Origin: a virus
DNA length: 23,027 bases
Reading direction: 5' to 3' (one strand)
IMG/VR virus record: IMGVR_UViG_3300027861_004541
Coordinates: 1 to 23,027 of that record
Part shown: piece by piece, positions 1 through 7,323 of the stretch
Position numbering within the stretch: position 1 is the first letter of the stretch
How the letters are laid out: the number at the start of each line of letters is the position of its first letter
Program-made: the position numbers and the translations under genes
The notes under the pieces: model-generated
What the model saw: only the letters and a program-made list of their open reading frames with translations
Told to the model about the DNA's origin: nothing
The model's database searches: none

Positions 1-99
1 AAAAAAGAATTGATAGATATGTATGGAAAAGATGAAACTGGAGAAGTTATCGTGTCTCATAAAAAAATTGCTAGCGAAAAATACCATAGAGAAACATGA
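1..99 (+). CDS. 3' end of an unknown gene (partial)
   Basis: An open frame runs from the window edge to a TGA stop at 97-99 and gives the last 32 residues of a protein, rich in Lys and Glu. It has no stop upstream inside the window, so the start lies outside. It is followed by a 46-base gap and then a same-strand gene with its own ribosome binding site, so the two could share a transcript. No family is recognisable from this tail, and a chance frame cannot be excluded because only 99 bases are visible. Confidence 0.45.
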   Translation, partial: KKELIDMYGKDETGEVIVSHKKIASEKYHRET

Positions 100-145
100 G
101 AAAAATATTGATATATTTTAAAATACATAAAGGATAATAATTTAT

Positions 146-484
146 ATGAAGATTGAGAAAAAACAAGAAACAATACAGTACAATATTAATAAAGAAACTC
201 TGAGAATAAGTATTGGCGAAGCTATAGAGAATCTTCAGAATCTAAAAAAGGTTTACGAAGATAAATATGAAAAATTATATCTTTGGGCTAGCTATGATTG
301 GGACGACAATATCGAAATTAGTTTAAACGGAGAAAGATGGGAAACAGAAGAAGAAGCTTCTAAAAGATTAAAAGACGAAAAAGAAATAGACGACCAAAAA
401 TCAAGATTTAATAAAAAAATGGATATGAGAGCATTAAATGAATTAAAGATTAAGTATCCTGAAGAATTTAAAAGTGATTCTTAG
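146..484 (+). CDS. hypothetical protein, 112 aa
   Basis: A 112-residue, strongly charged protein (many Lys, Glu and Asp) with no signal peptide or membrane segment. Residues 15-60 contain a leucine-spaced helix followed by a short Trp-containing stretch (LWASYDWDD). Residues 65-112 look like a charged helix. The ATG at 146 is preceded by AAAGGA at 129-134, about 11 bases upstream, a little far for an ideal ribosome binding site. The last 17 bases overlap the 3' end of the opposing gene at 468-731, a tail-to-tail arrangement. I do not recognise a family and assign no function. Confidence 0.7.
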   Translation: MKIEKKQETIQYNINKETLRISIGEAIENLQNLKKVYEDKYEKLYLWASYDWDDNIEISLNGERWETEEEASKRLKDEKEIDDQKSRFNKKMDMRALNELKIKYPEEFKSDS

Positions 485-731
485 GACATTTGATACTAGA
501 ATTAATAACTATTTCTGATATTGGTTTATTAAGTAATTTACATTTTTTTCTTACAGATACTCTTGTTTTTTTTCTATTAACTATTTTTTTTGATATTGGA
601 GCAGAAAATGTACATTTATCACAAATAGATTGTTTCTTCTTTATATCTAATATTCTTTTTTGATTTGCAGAAGATATAATTTTCTTAGCATTAGTTGTTT
701 TTTTAGATCTCCTGCCGCACGCACATCCCAT
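468..731 (-). CDS. small Cys/Lys-rich protein, 87 aa (possible zinc binder)
   Basis: An 87-residue basic protein. It starts with a Cys-rich tip (C3, C5 followed by Arg-Arg), has a CxxC pair (CDKC, about residues 37-40) and further single Cys residues towards the C-terminus, so it could bind a metal ion, but no complete known zinc-ribbon pattern is visible. The ATG at 729-731 has an AAAGGA ribosome binding site on the minus strand (about 741-746). It begins 15 bases after the stop of the helicase gene, so it probably forms the promoter-distal part of that operon. The 17-base tail overlap with the plus-strand gene and the low-complexity Lys-rich composition leave some doubt. Confidence 0.55.
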   Translation of the reverse strand: MGCACGRRSKKTTNAKKIISSANQKRILDIKKKQSICDKCTFSAPISKKIVNRKKTRVSVRKKCKLLNKPISEIVINSSIKCPKNHF

Positions 732-746
732 TTTTAAATCCTTTGT

Positions 747-3700
747 TTAAGATATTTTTATTTTTTTATACCAATTATTAGTTGATGCTTTTTTTATATC
801 ATTTTTGATATTTTTCTGCAATGATTTTACAAATGACTTATCAGTTTTTTCCATCATTATAAATTCTTTTTTAGCCTGATTAAGCTTTTTCTCAATAGCT
901 TTAAGTTGCTTACTCATTCCTCTTCTATGCCCTTCTTTCATTAAAGCATCTTGTTCCATAGACATCTTATGAATGATATCTGCTATTCTCTTTTTATGAG
1001 CTAATCTAGCGTAGTAATCTTCATCAGGAGTCCCTTCAGCAATCGTGTAGGTGACATTAACATCTTCTTTAGAATTAATCCTATAAGCTCTTCCTAATGC
1101 TTGTTCATCATTAGCTACGGACCAATCGTAATCGTTGACAAAAACATCTGTAGTAATATTAGGGAAATCTAATCCAGTTCCTCCCGCTATAATATTAATA
1201 ACAATAGCTTTTGCATTTGGATCATTTTTAAAACTATCTATTGCTTCTTTTCTTTTTTTCTTACTCATTCCTCCATAGATGCTAACTACTTGTTCTCCCC
1301 TTTGTCTTTTATCTAAATGACCTTGAAGATTTTCTCTCAAAGACTGTAAAGAATCTCTAAAATCGGTAAATACCATTACTTTTCTATCTTGATTTAATAC
1401 ATTAAGAACATTTTGAGTTGTAGTATTTACTTTTTCTATCGCTATTTCGTTTCTAAAAGCTTGCATTTGAGATATCTCTAACTCTGGTTTTTTATATTTA
1501 CTTAGCCTTTGATTTACGTTATACCAGAGTCTTCCTTGATCGATAGGAATCATTTCTTTTGTTATGTTTTGATCAGGCATTTCTTTATTTAATTGTTTTT
1601 TACTCAAAGCGTCATATACTTTATGATCAAACATGAACTCTTTTAACTTATTAACAGCTTCTATTTGGTCATCTATTGTCCCATCTTCTAATCCAAATCT
1701 TCCTGGAACCATAGCTCCGAATTCTACTGCAAATTTTCCCCAACTCATTTGTCCCAAAGGATGGTTTATAGCTTTTAATTGATTATAAACATCAATAGCC
1801 TTATTAGCAACTACTGTTGCAGACAGTCCCCATACAAAAGGAACATTAGCAGATATGTCTTGAATATTAAATGTCGTATTATTAGAGGCGTGTTCTCTAT
1901 TTTTAATTTGGAGATTAGTTTGTTCTTCCGTCATTCCTCTAGCTGCGACTCTCCCTCCTGCTTTGCTAGAAGGATTTCCATTTTTAACTCCATGAGACTC
2001 GTCCAGTAGTAAACAAGTTATTTCTCCGTTTTTTGTTTGCATAACTAATTCGTCTGTTAATTCTTTTCTAGTTTGGGGAGACCCAAATTTAGGATAAGTT
2101 AAAACAGTCCATTGGGATCTATCAGAAGCGTTGTCACTAATTTGAGTTCTATCATTAATATCTAAGTGTAAAAATTCAGCTATAGCTTCCATGAACTGAT
2201 CTTGAACAGCATTTTTAGTTACGATAACTGTTCTTCCTCCTGAATGTTTAATTCTCATATCCGCAGCTAGAATTCCCTGTGCCGTATTGTGAGTTAATAA
2301 TCCATTGGCTATGTAATTATGATAACCTTTTATTGATAGGTCGTATATGTATCCTTCAAAGTCAATTTCCTCTAATTTAATAATTTTTTCAAATGATAAA
2401 TCAGTATTTATCAAATCAGTTAATTGATTAATGACATTATTAATATCTTCTTCTTTTATGTTACTATATATCTCTAAAGTTTTTTCTGTCCATTTAGATT
2501 TTTTTAATTTTTTATAATTCATTAAAAACGTTCCATTTTTAATATTTTTAAAATTTTCTATGATGTCGTTAACGATATCCTTAGATGCCCATCTTTCTCC
2601 TCTTATATATTTTTTATGAGGAACCATTGATCTATAGGGCATATGATATTTTTTATAAAATGGATTTAAAATATGCTCTAGAGGGTACAACCCTCCTTTA
2701 TTATAATTTCTTTTTTTATTATTCTCGCAATTAGAGGTCTTATAAGAATATCCAAATCCTATTTCATCTAAGTACTTTTGAGTTCCTTCTCCTATTATAT
2801 TTAAATAATAATATTTTCTTTTAATGTTTTTTCCATTAGTTGCAGATTGAAATCTTTCCTTAAATGAATGATATATACCAAACCTAGTTAATAAAAATGA
2901 TAATTGTTTTATTATAATGTGGCTTGCCGAACAAATTTCGATTGTTCCCCTATGGGAACTAGATTCTGCGTCAAAATAGCATTTTAAAAACTGCTTTGCT
3001 ACTTCGTCTTTAGATGATAATATTACCCATGGTATCTCTTTATATCTGGATAGTCTTCCCCATTTATGACCATACGATTCTAATAATTCTTTATATTCTT
3101 TGCTAGATATTTCTAAATATGAAGATTTTTCTCCATATTGCCTGATCCTGCATTTAGCTTTGTCTCCATTTGGTCTTTTTAGTTCTAATGAATTAAAAAT
3201 ATTTTTAATATTATTTAAAATATTTAAATCTTTTTGGGTGATAGTAACCCTTGCTCTATTCTTTGATTCATATCCTTCTGCTATCTGCCACGCCATTAAG
3301 GTTGCTAACTCAACACTAATATCATTTTTATCATTTATACATTCGAATTTAGATGGAGAAGATATAATATCTCCAATTTTTACATTATTTTCCCAAATTC
3401 CTTCTTGGGTTAAAAATTTATGAGGGAAAGAAGTCGTTATTTCTCTTCCATGAGAAGTTTTTATTTTTCTCAATTTGCCTTTATATTTTTGTCTGAATAA
3501 TTTAGATACTTTAGATTTTATAATTTTACCATTTTGGTCCATGCTTTGAACATATAAATCTTTTTTTGTATCTGCCCATTCTTCATCATTATCTATATTA
3601 ATATTATCTGAAAAATCTTCCCATATTTTTTCTAAAGAAGATATTCTGTCGTTGATAAACACATTAGTATCTCCAACACAGCATTTTCCAGCTCCTGTCT

Positions 3701-5132
3701 CATCTCCTTTCAAGAAAGATCTATGGGAATACAACTTAGCTATTCCTTCTTTTTGTTCTGGATATAATTCGAAAGGTAGATTATAACTATCTATTCCCTC
3801 GTAAAATTTTTCTCTAGTTCCGTACCCATCTAAGAAACCTATTCCTTCCATAGGTTTTATTATTCCTTTTTGGATTAGAGAAGCTACAATTTGAGAAACA
3901 ATAGAAGAATCGTACCCTCTATTATTTAAAGAACTGATAAAATTCATATATTCTTGCATATTTCCTGCAATATATGTTTCCCATGTATCCTTATTTAAAG
4001 ATCTCGATCCTTCTGGTTCGTCTAGTGTTTTCGAATAGTTAATAAATGAATATTTTAAAATATCTTTAAGAGTTTCCCCTTCATATGTTCCTTTTCTTAA
4101 AAATTTAATTCCCATATGCCATCTATTGCCAGTATCATCAGATACGTCTCTGACTTCTATTTGTATTCTTCTATCTTCCCCTTCTACATCTTCTGGAAGT
4201 TGTTTTATAATAGACCTTAATTCTGAACAATCATATCCTCTTGGCTCTGTTAAATCGCAAATATGTTCTAAAGATTCTCTTGTTGGTTTAGGATTTACCC
4301 ATTTAAAAGAAAATTTTCCATTTTCTTCCACCCTAGTTCCTCTAAAATTCATTAGTTTAGTTTCTTCTCTGACCTTTGGACCAGGATTATCATTATAATC
4401 TATTGTAACGGATCCATCTTGATTCAATAAGGCTGTTATTTTTTTTGTTATTTCTTGTTTTCTTACTCCTTCTAATGGAGATTGAGATGATTTGACTTCC
4501 ATTTCCGTAGTGTCATATCCTTTTCCTTGCAAAAATGGGACAAGAACATCAATAAATAATGGATGAATCTCATAAGCATCCATGTGTTGTTTACTTTTAC
4601 CGATACCTTTATAAGTAGGATGAACTTCTGTTCCCGTAAACCTATCTCTTTGCTTATCGAATTGACTCATTCCTTGATTAGATAATTCTGACATTTTTTC
4701 AGCAATTATCCTTTTTGATTTTGTCATACTTCTAAAATTTGGAATAAAAAATGTTAATTTGTCAAAAGCGGCAGGTGCAATATATTTTATAATATTAGTA
4801 TTTTGAGGATCTTGTGCCTGTCCTCCTACTAAGTTCAAATCCTGAGCTACTTCTGTTCTAAGTTGTTGATAATTAGGAAGTTGGGTTTGAGCATAGGTTC
4901 TCAAGGCTTGCATAGTTTGTATTATTCTTGATTTTGCAAGAGGAGTTCCTGGAGATATTCCAAAAAAATCAGAAAAATAATTATAATGATGTTTATTAAA
5001 TCCGCTATAATCCCATTCTGTAGGGGCTCCTCTACCAAGCATGTCTTGAACAGTCAAGATCATGTTGTCGATACCTTGTCCAGATACCATTTCTTCTTGT
5101 TGGGAATATTTTGTAGTAATATAAAATTTCAT
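747..5132 (-). CDS. SNF2-like superfamily 2 helicase/ATPase interrupted by an intein
   Basis: The 1461-residue precursor should splice to a helicase of about 995 residues that couples ATP hydrolysis to movement on nucleic acid. In the extein I see a Q-like element (LYPEQ, about 456-460), Walker A GAGK at 480-483 completed by T950 after the intein, DESH at 1044-1047, SAT at 1104-1106, a motif IV-like VMVFTDF near 1243-1249, motif V (IIAGGTGLDF, about 1305-1314) and motif VI (QALGRAYR, 1334-1341). This set matches SNF2-type SF2 enzymes. The first 450 residues match no family I know and contain three GYD-centred segments (about 205, 299 and 406). The C-terminus is a Lys-rich helical tail ending in NNWYKKIKIS, close to the N-terminus of a gene at the window's right end. 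The ATG at 5130-5132 has an AAGGA site. In phages such helicases serve replication, recombination or transcription; which applies here is not visible. Confidence 0.92.
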   Translation of the reverse strand: MKFYITTKYSQQEEMVSGQGIDNMILTVQDMLGRGAPTEWDYSGFNKHHYNYFSDFFGISPGTPLAKSRIIQTMQALRTYAQTQLPNYQQLRTEVAQDLNLVGGQAQDPQNTNIIKYIAPAAFDKLTFFIPNFRSMTKSKRIIAEKMSELSNQGMSQFDKQRDRFTGTEVHPTYKGIGKSKQHMDAYEIHPLFIDVLVPFLQGKGYDTTEMEVKSSQSPLEGVRKQEITKKITALLNQDGSVTIDYNDNPGPKVREETKLMNFRGTRVEENGKFSFKWVNPKPTRESLEHICDLTEPRGYDCSELRSIIKQLPEDVEGEDRRIQIEVRDVSDDTGNRWHMGIKFLRKGTYEGETLKDILKYSFINYSKTLDEPEGSRSLNKDTWETYIAGNMQEYMNFISSLNNRGYDSSIVSQIVASLIQKGIIKPMEGIGFLDGYGTREKFYEGIDSYNLPFELYPEQKEGIAKLYSHRSFLKGDETGAGKCCVGDTNVFINDRISSLEKIWEDFSDNINIDNDEEWADTKKDLYVQSMDQNGKIIKSKVSKLFRQKYKGKLRKIKTSHGREITTSFPHKFLTQEGIWENNVKIGDIISSPSKFECINDKNDISVELATLMAWQIAEGYESKNRARVTITQKDLNILNNIKNIFNSLELKRPNGDKAKCRIRQYGEKSSYLEISSKEYKELLESYGHKWGRLSRYKEIPWVILSSKDEVAKQFLKCYFDAESSSHRGTIEICSASHIIIKQLSFLLTRFGIYHSFKERFQSATNGKNIKRKYYYLNIIGEGTQKYLDEIGFGYSYKTSNCENNKKRNYNKGGLYPLEHILNPFYKKYHMPYRSMVPHKKYIRGERWASKDIVNDIIENFKNIKNGTFLMNYKKLKKSKWTEKTLEIYSNIKEEDINNVINQLTDLINTDLSFEKIIKLEEIDFEGYIYDLSIKGYHNYIANGLLTHNTAQGILAADMRIKHSGGRTVIVTKNAVQDQFMEAIAEFLHLDINDRTQISDNASDRSQWTVLTYPKFGSPQTRKELTDELVMQTKNGEITCLLLDESHGVKNGNPSSKAGGRVAARGMTEEQTNLQIKNREHASNNTTFNIQDISANVPFVWGLSATVVANKAIDVYNQLKAINHPLGQMSWGKFAVEFGAMVPGRFGLEDGTIDDQIEAVNKLKEFMFDHKVYDALSKKQLNKEMPDQNITKEMIPIDQGRLWYNVNQRLSKYKKPELEISQMQAFRNEIAIEKVNTTTQNVLNVLNQDRKVMVFTDFRDSLQSLRENLQGHLDKRQRGEQVVSIYGGMSKKKRKEAIDSFKNDPNAKAIVINIIAGGTGLDFPNITTDVFVNDYDWSVANDEQALGRAYRINSKEDVNVTYTIAEGTPDEDYYARLAHKKRIADIIHKMSMEQDALMKEGHRRGMSKQLKAIEKKLNQAKKEFIMMEKTDKSFVKSLQKNIKNDIKKASTNNWYKKIKIS
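2286..3683 (-). mobile_element. intein with LAGLIDADG homing endonuclease, in the helicase Walker A motif
   Basis: Residues 484-949 of the helicase precursor (466 aa) form an in-frame intein. Block A is CCVGDTNVF with Cys1 at 484; block B includes the SFPH stretch with H571; the terminal blocks read VYDL-like IYDLSIKGYHNYIANGLL and end in HN (H948, N949), followed by Thr950 as the +1 nucleophile. Removing it restores GDETGAGK+TAQG, a perfect Walker A motif. Between the splicing blocks lie two LAGLIDADG-type helices, LATLMAWQIAEGY (609-621, acidic E619) and QFLKCYFDAE (714-723, acidic D721/E723), so a dodecapeptide homing endonuclease is present and looks intact. Family knowledge: such inteins self-splice and spread by cutting intein-less alleles. 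The junctions were set by restoring the motif; an alternative Cys1 at 485 would leave an extra Cys inside GK-T and is unlikely. Confidence 0.95.
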
Positions 5133-5189
5133 ATGAATCCTTATAAATTCGAAAAATAATAGGTCTTATTATAATATTTCGAAATAAAT

Positions 5190-5222
5190 TAAGAAAATCC
5201 TACTTTTTTTCCGATAAAATAA
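5190..5222 (+). promoter_or_regulatory. sigma28-like promoter before the membrane protein pair
   Basis: TCCGATAA at 5210-5217 closely resembles the FliA/WhiG-class -10 element GCCGATAA, and TAAG at 5190-5193 stands 16 bases before it, near the usual spacing of that class. A poly-T run precedes the -10, as in the other two candidates (near 7101 and 17496). A sigma70-like TATAAT at 5225-5230 without a good -35 is an alternative. The gene start at 5250 follows at a fitting distance with AAAAGGAG as ribosome binding site. Confidence 0.45.
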
Positions 5223-5249
5223 TATATAATACTAATAAAAGGAGATAAT

Positions 5250-5615
5250 ATGATTAATTTTTTAATATGTTTAATGATTTCGGCTATTTTATCATTTGGA
5301 ATGGCTATTGCTTTGACTGAAAAGGGGAAAGAATGGCCTATTAAGCCGTGGAGGGTGAGGATCCAACTTCTTTTAAGTAAAATTCACTGGAAGTTACCTC
5401 AAGTCTTTTATTGCACCGTTTGCACAAGCTTTTGGTGTTCATTAATTTCAGACATTGCTATAGGGACTATTTTATACCTGAATAATCAAGAATTTTACTT
5501 ATTTTGGCCTTTTTCTGGATTTATAGTTGTAGGGGCTACATGGAGTATAATAGAATTTTTAAACTCTATGGACAAAGAAATAACAATAGTCAATATGATA
5601 GATAATGAAGATTGA
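5250..5615 (+). CDS. DUF1360-like small membrane protein
   Basis: A 121-residue protein with an N-terminal hydrophobic helix (about 3-22), a basic amphipathic stretch, and a motif CTVCTSFWCSL (C55, C58, C63) followed by two more hydrophobic helices (about 64-78 and 83-105) and an acidic tail. The CxxC...FW motif running into a membrane helix is the hallmark of the DUF1360 family, found in phages and bacteria with unknown function. The ATG has an excellent AAAAGGAG site. It is followed after 42 bases by the lipoprotein gene, so both likely belong to one transcript and may act at the host membrane. The family assignment is from motif memory, not a search. Confidence 0.75.
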   Translation: MINFLICLMISAILSFGMAIALTEKGKEWPIKPWRVRIQLLLSKIHWKLPQVFYCTVCTSFWCSLISDIAIGTILYLNNQEFYLFWPFSGFIVVGATWSIIEFLNSMDKEITIVNMIDNED

Positions 5616-5657
5616 TAAAAAAAAGGATTATTTTTATTTTTAAAGAATAATATAAGT

Positions 5658-6551
5658 ATGAGAAAACTACTTATATTACTATTATTATCGGGAATTATAC
5701 TATTTAGCGGTTGTATATCTTCTAAAAAGGAAAATGGATATACTAGCGTTCGTGACTATAAAATTGGTAAAGAATTGACTCAAATCTCTAAAATTATTGA
5801 CGAAAATGTTGATAAAATAGATAAATCTTCTAATAATATTAATAAAAAATCTGATTCTATTATTCAAGAAGTGGAAAAAATAGAAAAAAACAATTTTTAC
5901 GAGAAAATCCAATCTCACTTAAATAATATTAAGAAGCTCGCGGAAGAAATTCGAGAAGAGACTATAACTATAAAAGAATTGTCTAAGGAATTATCTATAT
6001 CAAAAATAGCATTAAATACTGCTAAAGATAAAGTTGAAGACACAAATGAAGACCTAAAAAAGATAGCTAAAGAAAGAGATTTAGCATTAGAAAGACTAGA
6101 CAAATCCGAAAGTGAGACAAAAAAAACATTACAATGGCTCATCTTTGCTTCAATATTAGGATTTGGAGGTAGCGTGGCATTATTCGTAATGGGTAATAAA
6201 ATGGGATTAGGAGGAGCAATAGCAAGTATATCAATTCTTATATTAGCTATAACTGTTAGTCAATATATTATGATAATAGCATGGGGTGGATTAGCTATTA
6301 TAGCAATTATTGTCTTATTTATTATTTATGAAGCTTATGTTCAAAGATTAGTGAACAAAGAATTAGTAGAAACTGTTGAAATGACAAAAGAAAATATGGA
6401 CAAAGATAATAGAATAAAAGTATTTGGAGAAGGAAAAAATACTGGATTAGCAGGAAAATTGCAAAGTAAAATAACTTCTAATGCAGTAAAAAAACAAAAG
6501 AAAAAATTAGGTTCTTTATGGAAAATTAATAAAAAGAATCCTTCTGGTTAG
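5658..6551 (+). CDS. coiled-coil lipoprotein with membrane segments
   Basis: A 297-residue protein. It opens with Met-Arg-Lys, a hydrophobic helix and LFSGC, a lipobox-like site with the acylated Cys at residue 19, so it is probably exported and lipid-anchored. Residues 40-155 are a long, highly charged helical region with heptad-like spacing, likely a coiled coil. Two or three hydrophobic helices follow (about 158-178, 187-207 and 208-226), then a basic, probably cytoplasmic tail of about 70 residues. A lipid anchor at one end and membrane helices at the other could make a hairpin-like envelope protein; spanin-, lysis- or superinfection-exclusion-like roles are possible but unproven. The ribosome binding site is weak (AAAGAATAATATAAGT before ATG). 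Its TAG stop abuts the TAG stop of the opposing gene. Confidence 0.8.
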   Translation: MRKLLILLLLSGIILFSGCISSKKENGYTSVRDYKIGKELTQISKIIDENVDKIDKSSNNINKKSDSIIQEVEKIEKNNFYEKIQSHLNNIKKLAEEIREETITIKELSKELSISKIALNTAKDKVEDTNEDLKKIAKERDLALERLDKSESETKKTLQWLIFASILGFGGSVALFVMGNKMGLGGAIASISILILAITVSQYIMIIAWGGLAIIAIIVLFIIYEAYVQRLVNKELVETVEMTKENMDKDNRIKVFGEGKNTGLAGKLQSKITSNAVKKQKKKLGSLWKINKKNPSG

Positions 6552-7055
6552 CTAATTAATAATAGAAACTATTAGATAAAATAATGCTTTTTCTTTGTTA
6601 CTATATCCAAATCTTTCTTGATTTATTTCAATAGATTTAGATATATTACCATTTTTGTGGCGTTTACATGCAGAATTCCAGTCACAAATCATTTCAACTC
6701 CATCTATAACGGTCATTTTACCGAAATCATTATTATGGAATTCTGGATGATGTCTATTTCTTATGTAATGAAGATCTATTGCAGGTCTAATTATTTCTAA
6801 TAATTCCTTATATTCTTCTGATCCATATGTGGAATTTTTAAGATCAAAAATAGTTTTAGCAAAGTGCTTAGCTTCTGACCATCTATATTTACTTAAGTCG
6901 TGAAAAATTGCCCTTTTTAGGAAGGACAACTTTTCACGATAATTATATATATGTCCAGTTTTTATTATATATTTTATGATATAATAAGAAACCCAAAATT
7001 TATGTTTTGTTGTTTGGATTTGAGTCCAAACATAACCTAATATAAATTTAATCAT
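6552..7055 (-). CDS. DUF5662-like protein
   Basis: A 167-residue protein with a pattern typical of the DUF5662 family: TTKHKFWV (H18) near the start, FHDLSKYRW (H52, D53), RNRHHPEFH (about 100-107) and EMICDW (121-126). The spaced His/Asp residues suggest a metal-binding, HD-like helical fold; the family occurs in phages and bacteria and has no established function that I know of. The ATG at 7053-7055 has an AAAGGAC site. It is a single-gene unit, convergent with the lipoprotein gene (back-to-back stops at 6549-6554), and a TCGATAAAATAA promoter-like element stands in front of it. Confidence is high for the gene, moderate for the family name. Confidence 0.8.
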   Translation of the reverse strand: MIKFILGYVWTQIQTTKHKFWVSYYIIKYIIKTGHIYNYREKLSFLKRAIFHDLSKYRWSEAKHFAKTIFDLKNSTYGSEEYKELLEIIRPAIDLHYIRNRHHPEFHNNDFGKMTVIDGVEMICDWNSACKRHKNGNISKSIEINQERFGYSNKEKALFYLIVSIIN

Positions 7056-7092
7056 TATTTGTCCTTTGTATTTAATATCTTAATTCTTCTTC

Positions 7093-7141
7093 TTATTTTA
7101 TCGAAAAAATCTGCACTTTTCAATCTTTATTGATAAAATAA
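7093..7141. promoter_or_regulatory. divergent promoter-like inverted repeat (GATAAAATAA arms)
   Basis: TTATTTTATC at 7093-7102 and GATAAAATAA at 7132-7141 are a perfect 10-base inverted repeat. On the minus strand the first arm reads TTTTTTCGATAAAATAAG, which resembles the candidate before 5250 (TTTTTTTCCGATAAAATAA), and fits a promoter for the DUF5662-like gene; a TAAAG lies upstream. On the plus strand the second arm reads TATTGATAAAATAATA, facing the HNH gene. The two arms could be -10 elements of divergent promoters or a two-site operator. Confidence 0.4.
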
Positions 7142-7149
7142 TAAAGGAA

Positions 7150-7177
7150 TTTGACGATAATAAATATAATATATAAT
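7150..7177 (+). promoter_or_regulatory. sigma70-like promoter upstream of the HNH gene leader
   Basis: TTTGAC at 7150-7155 (or TTGACG at 7151-7156) and TATAAT at 7172-7177 are separated by 16 (or 15) bases, slightly short of the ideal 17. A second TATAAT lies at 7165-7170 but is too close to the -35. Transcription would start near 7184 and give a leader of about 140 bases that contains the folded region described separately. The surrounding DNA is very AT-rich, so chance matches to TATAAT are likely. Confidence 0.35.
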
Positions 7178-7203
7178 TATTAAAGATATTTATTAAAATA
7201 TTC

Positions 7204-7310
7204 GAACTGAACCTTGGAAAATTTTAATATTAAAATTTAAATTATACATACAGAGAGCAATTTCTCTTTCCTTTAGTTCAGTTCAGGAATTAGATCTTTG
7301 CTCTTTTTTT
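7204..7310 (+). ncRNA. structured leader or small RNA with a terminator-like end
   Basis: Several pairings can be read directly. GAACTGAAC (7204-7212) pairs with GTTCAGTTC (7276-7284), 9 of 9. Inside it, 7219-7238 is a perfect 20-base palindrome, and AGAGA (7252-7256) pairs with TCTCT (7263-7267). AGAGCAA (7254-7260) can instead pair with TTGCTCT (7298-7304), which is followed by a run of T to 7310, as in an intrinsic terminator. That last pairing crosses the first stem, giving a pseudoknot, or competes with the small hairpin, giving an attenuator-like switch. The HNH gene's GGAG site and ATG (7322 region; start at 7324) follow directly. I match it to no known riboswitch or RNA family. Confidence 0.45.
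7219..7238. repeat. 20-base perfect palindrome
   Basis: AAATTTTAAT followed by ATTAAAATTT is its own reverse complement. It lies inside the loop of the GAACTGAAC/GTTCAGTTC stem in the HNH gene leader. It could be a hairpin in the RNA or a protein binding site in the DNA; being pure A/T, it may also be accidental. Confidence 0.6.
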
Positions 7311-7323
7311 ATGGAGATTAAAA

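Noticed and set aside
1779-4398. Three plus-strand open frames of 76-107 codons opposite the helicase gene
   Set aside because: They lie wholly antisense to a gene with clear helicase and intein motifs, have no convincing ribosome binding site and show compositions expected of a shadow frame.
5700-6142. Two minus-strand open frames opposite the lipoprotein gene
   Set aside because: Phe/Ser/Ile-rich antisense shadows of Lys/Glu-rich coiled-coil codons; the plus-strand protein has a coherent domain plan.
6552-6575. Possible terminator hairpin (TAATAG AAA CTATTA) at the convergent stops
   Set aside because: Only a 6-base-pair stem of nearly pure A/T without a T-tract; too weak to call.
6575-6585. 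Another GATAAAATAA-like string
   Set aside because: It is inside the coding end of the DUF5662-like gene and lacks the CCGA part; it shows that the A/T half of the motif arises by chance.
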